A stretch of 39,805 bases of DNA, from contig CASGAD010000020.1 of NCBI GenBank assembly GCA_949299335.1, positions 1 to 39,805 on the forward strand, in the 5' to 3' direction. Each line of letters opens with the position of its first letter. Positions within the stretch are counted from its first letter, which is position 1. Shown here piece by piece: positions 35,885 to 39,805 of this stretch. Source of the DNA: an uncultured bacterium. GTDB lineage: Bacteria > Bacillota_I > Bacilli_A > RFN20 > CAG-826. The position numbers and the translations under genes were made by a program. The notes beneath the pieces are model-generated. The model did no database searches. It was not told where the DNA came from and saw only the letters and a program-made list of their open reading frames with translations.

Positions 35885-36997
35885 TTATTGTTGATAAGCT
35901 GGACGTAAGTATTTCATCGATAAGAACATTACTCTAAATGAGTAAGTCAATAAGAATAGCATTGCTCCAAATGAAGGTACTATGAATCCTAAAATTAATG
36001 ATATGATAGCTGGAGAGATAGACATCCAGAATGCTATGCTATAGCATTGAAGGAACTTAGTTGATCTATTAGGATTATTTTTACCTCTAGTCATAAGGAA
36101 GACAATTAATCCCATAATAATCATAATGCCGCCATTTAATCCGGAATAAATTCCAAATGTTACCCATGTGTTTACATTATGTGGATCAACATACACTTTA
36201 TTAAGATAAGATGCAAAATTATTAATCACTGCTTCTTGCTTTACATCAATTGTTGCTGAAGAAGAAATATTGTATTTAAGAATATCAGTAAATGTATAAT
36301 TCGAACTTGTTCCAGCATCTGGGAAGCTTTCTAAAATATATTTATAATTGCCAGAAATTGATGAAGAAGAAGTTGAATCTACATATAATCTTGCGTAGAA
36401 ATAATATTTAGTAAATAAAATAAATGAGGATGTTCTTACATATTTTACATCTTTTAATGTTTCTCTAGTTGCATCATTGGCGTCTCCGTAATTTGGATTT
36501 GAAGCAACAATGTTATTAATTAATGTTGTGTCATCTTCACTATTTGAAACATAAATATCTAAAACATGAGAACCATCTCTAGTGTATGCATAAAATGGTT
36601 TAGTAACACTAAGGACTTGGTCTTCATAGACGTAGTCTTTATAAGTTTCTTCGTGATATGTGCCTGTTAAGGAAGCATTAGCTTTATCGAAAGTAATTGT
36701 TAAATCTTCGTTTTCGCTAGCATCGTTTAAGTAGGCGTTAATTCCATAATAGAATGGATCACTAGTAGTTTGAGTGACAAGTTGACTGCCTTGAACTTGA
36801 GCAGCACTTACTGTAGGTTGAACAACCGAAATTAAAATCGCAAAAATAAAGACAATTAAGCTCCAAAACCATTTTAAAGAAGTTGCGATTTCTAAACATA
36901 TTCCATTATTAATTAATGACTTAAGGCAATAAAAAACCTTTGCCCAAGGGAACGGCTTTTTATTTTTGACAACTTTTGCTTTAACTTTATTACTCAT
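35885..36997 (-). CDS. Membrane protein with a large extracytoplasmic domain, unknown function
   Basis: 370 aa. Basic N-terminus, TM about 40-62, then about 220 residues outside (63-285, rich in Ser, Thr, Asp and Tyr), and three TM segments at about 286-308, 322-345 and 346-364. The layout (one TM, external domain, three TM) recalls DUF1189-type proteins, but I see no diagnostic motif. RBS AAGAGGT. Transcribed alone from a promoter covered by a 20-bp palindrome. Confidence 0.8.
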   Translation of the reverse strand: MSNKVKAKVVKNKKPFPWAKVFYCLKSLINNGICLEIATSLKWFWSLIVFIFAILISVVQPTVSAAQVQGSQLVTQTTSDPFYYGINAYLNDASENEDLTITFDKANASLTGTYHEETYKDYVYEDQVLSVTKPFYAYTRDGSHVLDIYVSNSEDDTTLINNIVASNPNYGDANDATRETLKDVKYVRTSSFILFTKYYFYARLYVDSTSSSSISGNYKYILESFPDAGTSSNYTFTDILKYNISSSATIDVKQEAVINNFASYLNKVYVDPHNVNTWVTFGIYSGLNGGIMIIMGLIVFLMTRGKNNPNRSTKFLQCYSIAFWMSISPAIISLILGFIVPSFGAMLFLLTYSFRVMFLSMKYLRPAYQQ

Positions 36998-37019
36998 TTT
37001 CTAACCTCTTAAATAATCT

Positions 37020-37053
37020 TTAATAGTATATACTATTAAGGGCGTTTACTCAA
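37020..37053 (-). promoter_or_regulatory. Promoter with a 20-bp palindromic operator
   Basis: Minus-strand TTGAGT (complement of 37048-37053), 17-nt spacer, TATACT (complement of 37025-37030). A perfect palindrome TTAATAGTATATACTATTAA (37020-37039) covers the -10 and part of the spacer. It drives the membrane gene at 35885-36997. Confidence 0.65.
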
Positions 37054-37261
37054 ATATTTTTAATACTAAAAAAAGACTAAAATCTATTGTAAAAGTGGCA
37101 ACATAAAAAATATAAAATTTAAGATGGTTATCTTAGATATATTATACGGTTTTAAAAGAATATTTTTCTTAATCTATTAAATAAAAAATTGGTTATATGA
37201 GTAATAAGTATGCAAAAATCCCATATTTTTAAAATAATACACAATTTGGTATTGCTAGAAA
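37054..37261. other. AT-rich intergenic stretch before ssrA
   Basis: About 208 nt with no open frame of note, no tRNA and no clear terminator. The upstream A/T tracts could act as an UP element for the ssrA promoter. Nothing else seen. Confidence 0.5.
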
Positions 37262-37290
37262 TTGACATAAATAATAGATTAGGGTATTAT
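37262..37290 (+). promoter_or_regulatory. ssrA promoter
   Basis: Perfect TTGACA (37262-37267), 17-nt spacer, TATTAT (37285-37290), about 11 nt before the mature tmRNA 5' end. Confidence 0.8.
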
Positions 37291-37301
37291 GTATATCCAA
37301 T

Positions 37302-37657
37302 GGGGATGTCTTGGTTTCGACATAGATTCTTTGGCATAGATTGCAGTCGAGTTGTGACGTAATCACTAATCGATAATATCTGGCAACAGAAATTATAACT
37401 ACGCATTTGCTGCTTAGTCAGCACTCTTAAAGAGTTTTGCGGGAACCTAATTAGTCTTTCTTTCGCTAGTTAACGTTTCTCATTAAAGGAAGAATAGGCT
37501 TTACTTAATGACTATAGAGTAAGGATGAAAATTTATAGTCTAGTGGCGTAAAGTTCGTAGAAATTGATAAACCATGAATTCATAAATTTCTACTAAACTG
37601 TAGTAGTTTATGTAGGGGGATTTATGGACCGGAGTTCGATTCTCCGCATCTCCACCA
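37302..37657 (+). ncRNA. ssrA: tmRNA
   Basis: Transfer-messenger RNA of about 356 nt that rescues stalled ribosomes. The 5' end GGGGATG pairs with CATCTCC at the 3' end, followed by an encoded CCA. T-arm sequence GGAGTTCGATTCTCC is present. The tag frame begins at GGC 37382 and reads GNRNYNYAFAA, then TAG (37415-37417). With the tRNA-derived Ala the tag is AGNRNYNYAFAA. The resume codon GGC is inferred by analogy with Bacillus; the YAFAA end is the usual protease signal. Confidence 0.95.
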
Positions 37658-37663
37658 AGATTA

Positions 37664-37705
37664 AAAAATCTGTCTAAGCTCTTAATAGAACTTAGACATT
37701 TTTAT
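37664..37705. terminator. Bidirectional terminator between ssrA and tetR
   Basis: TGTCTAAG (37671-37678) pairs with CTTAGACA (37691-37698). TTTTTAT follows on the plus strand, and GATTTTTT on the minus strand (complement of 37664-37670). It ends both ssrA and the convergent tetR. Confidence 0.85.
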
Positions 37706-38228
37706 TTACTAATATCGTAAGGCTGAGAATAATACTTTTTCATGAGAACCAGTAATTCGTCAGGAGTTGATTTCATGTCATCATCTAACCAAGCCAATAT
37801 CCATCCATATAAACCATAAATTAAAAAATTTAAGCCGTATTTTTCGGCTGTGTTTTTTGGAGTAATCTTTTTGTTAATGTGCTTTTCTATAGCCTTTTTG
37901 ATAATCTCAGTTAAATTTTGCTTATATAAAGTGATATAAAATTCTTTATTTTTAATATAATGTTTTGAAAGTTCATATAAAAAAGAAGTAGCACTTTTGT
38001 GTTGGATATTTTCATAATCATTATTAAATTCAGTTGCTAAGACATCTTCATGTTTGATCAAAATATCCTCGATAGAAGTAAAGTTTCTATAGAATGTTGC
38101 TCTTCCTACTTGGGCTAAATTCACCAATTCGCAGACGCTAATATCATTAATGCTTTTAGTTCTTAAAAGATTTAACGTGGCTGCAAGTAATTGTTTTTTG
38201 CATAAGCGTTTTCTTCTGAATTATTCAT
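37702..38228 (-). pseudogene. TetR-family regulator with a frameshift in an A-run
   Basis: From ATG 38228 the frame reads MNNSEENAYAKNN and stops at a TAA after about 18 codons. The next frame encodes QLLAATLNLLRTKSINDISV, then CELVNLAQVGRATFYRNF and the rest of a TetR protein to 37702. One extra A in the run of six (minus-strand 38199-38194) would restore a 175-aa protein, normal for a small TetR. So the gene is broken, read by slippage, or miscalled at a homopolymer. The HTH is VCELVNLAQVGRATFYRNF. The 141-aa open piece alone would lack the first DNA-binding helix. It faces a divergent promoter with operator-like repeats, so it presumably repressed the neighbour now displaced by the IS. Confidence 0.8.
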
Positions 38229-38271
38229 GATGATTCAAAACAACCCCCAATGTATCATTTTTAAAAAAATA

Positions 38272-38321
38272 TGTTGATACAATTGGCACATCACATTTTT
38301 GACAATACAATTGTATCAACA
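38272..38321. promoter_or_regulatory. Paired TetR-type operator sites
   Basis: TGTTGATACAATTG (38272-38285) and CAATTGTATCAACA (38308-38321) are perfect inverse copies 22 nt apart. Each contains the CAATTG centre of a presumed operator GTTGATACAATTGTATCAAC; the second site is the more complete palindrome (ATACAATTGTAT). Centres are 28 bp apart. They lie in the divergent promoter region of the frameshifted tetR. Confidence 0.65.
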
Positions 38322-38328
38322 CTACGAT
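38299..38328 (+). promoter_or_regulatory. Rightward promoter of the displaced target gene
   Basis: Perfect TTGACA (38299-38304), 18-nt spacer holding the second operator site, TACGAT (38323-38328). An AGAGGAG Shine-Dalgarno follows at 38357-38363. No gene follows: an IS starts at about 38385, where the coding sequence should be. Confidence 0.55.
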
Positions 38329-38390
38329 ACCAAAAATTAGAACTAGTGTAAATATGAGAGGAGTTTTCAGATTACGTTTCATAATTGTAG

Positions 38391-38449
38391 GTAACAAATT
38401 TAAAAGGAGCCTTTATAATTTAAGTTTGTTAAGTAAAGAAAGGGCTCCT
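38391..38449 (+). promoter_or_regulatory. IS internal promoter and RBS-sequestering hairpin
   Basis: Internal promoter GTAACA (38391-38396), 17 nt, TATAAT (38414-38419), with -35 starting in the left repeat; +1 near 38426. AGGAGCC (38405-38411) pairs with GGCTCCT (38443-38449), extendable to about 10 bp, burying the AAAGG RBS (38439-38443). Only RNA started upstream of 38405 carries both arms. Confidence 0.55.
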
Positions 38450-38451
38450 AT

Positions 38452-39771
38452 ATGGATATTATACTTGATTTTAATGAATTATCACAAACAACAAATGCAA
38501 CAGAAAAAATTTTAAAGCAGTTCCCGAAAATTAGCATTGATAACGTAATAAAAATCGTTTATGGAAAATTTAAAGAAATGCTTTCAAACTATTTAGAGCA
38601 AATAGATAGGAAAATTTCACTTGAACTAAGTTCGAATAATAATGTCAAGCTAGTAAGTAAAAGAAAGAAAACTATTAAAACTCCTTTTGGACTATTCACT
38701 TTTTATAGACGTTATTATCTTTACAAACTCGAACACAGTGAAACGTATTTTTACGCGTTAGATGAACTACTAGGCATTAGGCCTAGGACTCAATACACAG
38801 ATGGTTGCAAGTTAGAATTAGCCTTTAAAGCGAGTGAACTAACTTATAGGCAAGCTGGCGAAACTATTTCAAATGAATTTGTTGCAAGCAAATCAACAGT
38901 TTATAGATCAATTAAAAATTTGAATGTTAAACAAGTTATACCAACTAAAATTACTAATAATCAAGATAAAATACACCTTCAAATAGATGAAAAATATGTA
39001 TCAATACGCAACGAAAAACATAAGAAAAGACTTTATACGGCCACAATTTTCAAAGGTAGATTTTTATACGGGAAAAATAAAAACAAAGCAAAACTGCTAA
39101 ATAAAACCGTTTTTTCTGCAAATTCTGTTCCGCTATTAGCACTCAAAGCCAATGAAATATTAAAAAAAGTTTATAATTGTAATCCAAATGAGGAAATTTA
39201 TATTTCTGGAGACATGGCAAGTTACATTCGAAATTTTAATGAAAGAATAACTACTGCTAATGCAATTTATGTAGCTGATAAATTTCATGTATTTAGAGAT
39301 TTCATGAAGTATACAGGAATTCATTTAGAGAATGATTCTTTTGATAGCAACGAAAAGATTTTAGAACACCTTAACGAACTGCAAGCAATCAAGGAAGAAA
39401 AGATTCTACTTAATCCGGAATTCAAAAAATTATTAAATTTATTAAAAAGTCAGCCGGATTCTCTAAGACACTATAACGATGAAAAATATCAAGGTTGCTC
39501 TCAGGAATGTATGAACTCTCGAATTTATGCGGTAAGATTTGGCAAACTAACAAACAAATTTAATTTCAATACAATACTTAAGTTATCAGAGATAAAAGAA
39601 GCTATAATTAATGACTCAAAATTAACACTAGAATTTAAACAAGGTGACTGCTATAAGCATTCAATTATTAATTCTATTGAAAGAATGGAACTTGAAAAAT
39701 ACGTTATTGATACATCTGGAATGAGTTACTCAATGAGAAAACTATTTACAAACATCAAATATGGTCATTAA
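38452..39771 (+). CDS. ISLre2-family transposase (UPF0236-like)
   Basis: 439 aa. The N-terminal region has IKTPFGLFTFYRRYYLYK and YALDELLGI, the signature start of ISLre2/UPF0236 proteins, then a helix-turn-helix-like segment (LTYRQAGETISNEFVASKSTVYRSIK, about 138-165). A DDE-type core follows, with candidate acids in LQIDEKYVSI, YISGDMASYIRNF and YVADKFHVFRDF. It ends at 39771, 34 nt before the right end. Length is slightly below the usual 450-490 but no break is visible. ATG 38452 has AAAGG 8 nt upstream. Confidence 0.88.
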   Translation: MDIILDFNELSQTTNATEKILKQFPKISIDNVIKIVYGKFKEMLSNYLEQIDRKISLELSSNNNVKLVSKRKKTIKTPFGLFTFYRRYYLYKLEHSETYFYALDELLGIRPRTQYTDGCKLELAFKASELTYRQAGETISNEFVASKSTVYRSIKNLNVKQVIPTKITNNQDKIHLQIDEKYVSIRNEKHKKRLYTATIFKGRFLYGKNKNKAKLLNKTVFSANSVPLLALKANEILKKVYNCNPNEEIYISGDMASYIRNFNERITTANAIYVADKFHVFRDFMKYTGIHLENDSFDSNEKILEHLNELQAIKEEKILLNPEFKKLLNLLKSQPDSLRHYNDEKYQGCSQECMNSRIYAVRFGKLTNKFNFNTILKLSEIKEAIINDSKLTLEFKQGDCYKHSIINSIERMELEKYVIDTSGMSYSMRKLFTNIKYGH

Positions 39772-39805
39772 ATATATGATAGAAATTTTTAGGCTCTACC
39801 TACAA

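Larger units (their letters stand above)
38385..39805 (+). mobile_element. ISLre2-family insertion sequence
   Basis: About 1.42 kb element. The left end TTGTAGGTA (38385-38393) is the exact inverse of TACCTACAA at 39797-39805, the last bases of the window; a second, looser similarity (GGAGCC and AGGCTC) lies just inside the ends. One transposase gene fills the interior. The 8 bases before the left end (38377-38384, TTTCATAA) are the expected target duplication, but the right flank is outside the window. Confidence 0.85.

Noticed and set aside
37642-37657. ssrA 3' end as an island attachment site (att)
   Set aside because: tmRNA genes are common integration sites, but no integrase and no second copy of the 3' end is present in the window.
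38354-38384. ATG frame MRGVFRLRF running into the IS as the start of the lost gene
   Set aside because: No RBS before this ATG, and the AGAGGAG inside it looks like the RBS of a later start. Possible but unsupported.

Overview
The window looks like a chromosomal contig from an AT-rich (roughly 30-33% GC by eye) low-GC Gram-positive bacterium of the Bacilli/Mollicutes-related gut lineages (Erysipelotrichales, RF39 or Acholeplasma-like). Reasons: core gene order matches Bacillus (pth-mfd-rqcP-tilS-ftsH-dusB-lysS, and rpsF-ssb-rpsR-gdpP-rplI-dnaB-walJ-rlmH); a tmRNA encodes its own CCA; promoters are sigma-A-like; Arg is mostly AGA and stops mostly TAA. TGA appears as a stop (mfd, walJ) and the Trp codons I checked are TGG, so the standard code applies. 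No sporulation genes sit in the pth-ftsH interval, unlike Bacillus. No tRNA, rRNA or CRISPR was seen.

Layout. (1) 1-4,900: pyruvate phosphate dikinase on the minus strand with a strong terminator, divergent from an FGGY sugar kinase. (2) 4,900-9,550, minus strand: tetR followed by the two halves of a heterodimeric ABC exporter; a perfect inverted repeat overlaps the tetR -35 box. One exporter half carries an unusual insertion of about 85 residues in its ATPase domain. (3) 9,680-18,410: a tightly packed core operon for translation quality control, transcription-coupled repair, tRNA modification and membrane proteolysis. (4) 18,450-27,350: accessory block between dusB and lysS, made of a LytTR/GHKL two-component system with a probably leaderless response regulator, then a three-gene cell-surface operon (carbohydrate-binding-like lipoprotein, metallophosphoesterase lipoprotein, domain-swapped GH3 glycosidase with a predicted membrane segment at each end) under a promoter that overlaps a perfect cre/LacI-type palindrome. 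(5) 27,500-35,830: lysS, the rpsF-ssb-rpsR operon and gdpP-rplI-dnaB-walJ-rlmH plus one unrecognised gene. (6) 35,880-37,660: an unrecognised membrane protein with a 20-bp palindrome over its promoter, then ssrA (tmRNA). (7) 37,660-39,805: a frameshifted tetR, its 50-bp operator region with a divergent promoter, and an ISLre2-family element whose right inverted repeat ends exactly at the last base of the window, which suggests that the contig breaks at a repeated IS.

The most interesting parts are the surface glycan/phosphoester operon, the ABC ATPase insertion, the IS sitting between a TetR-type promoter and its lost target gene (with a hairpin that could hide the transposase ribosome-binding site from outside transcripts), and several genes whose promoters place +1 at or next to the start codon.
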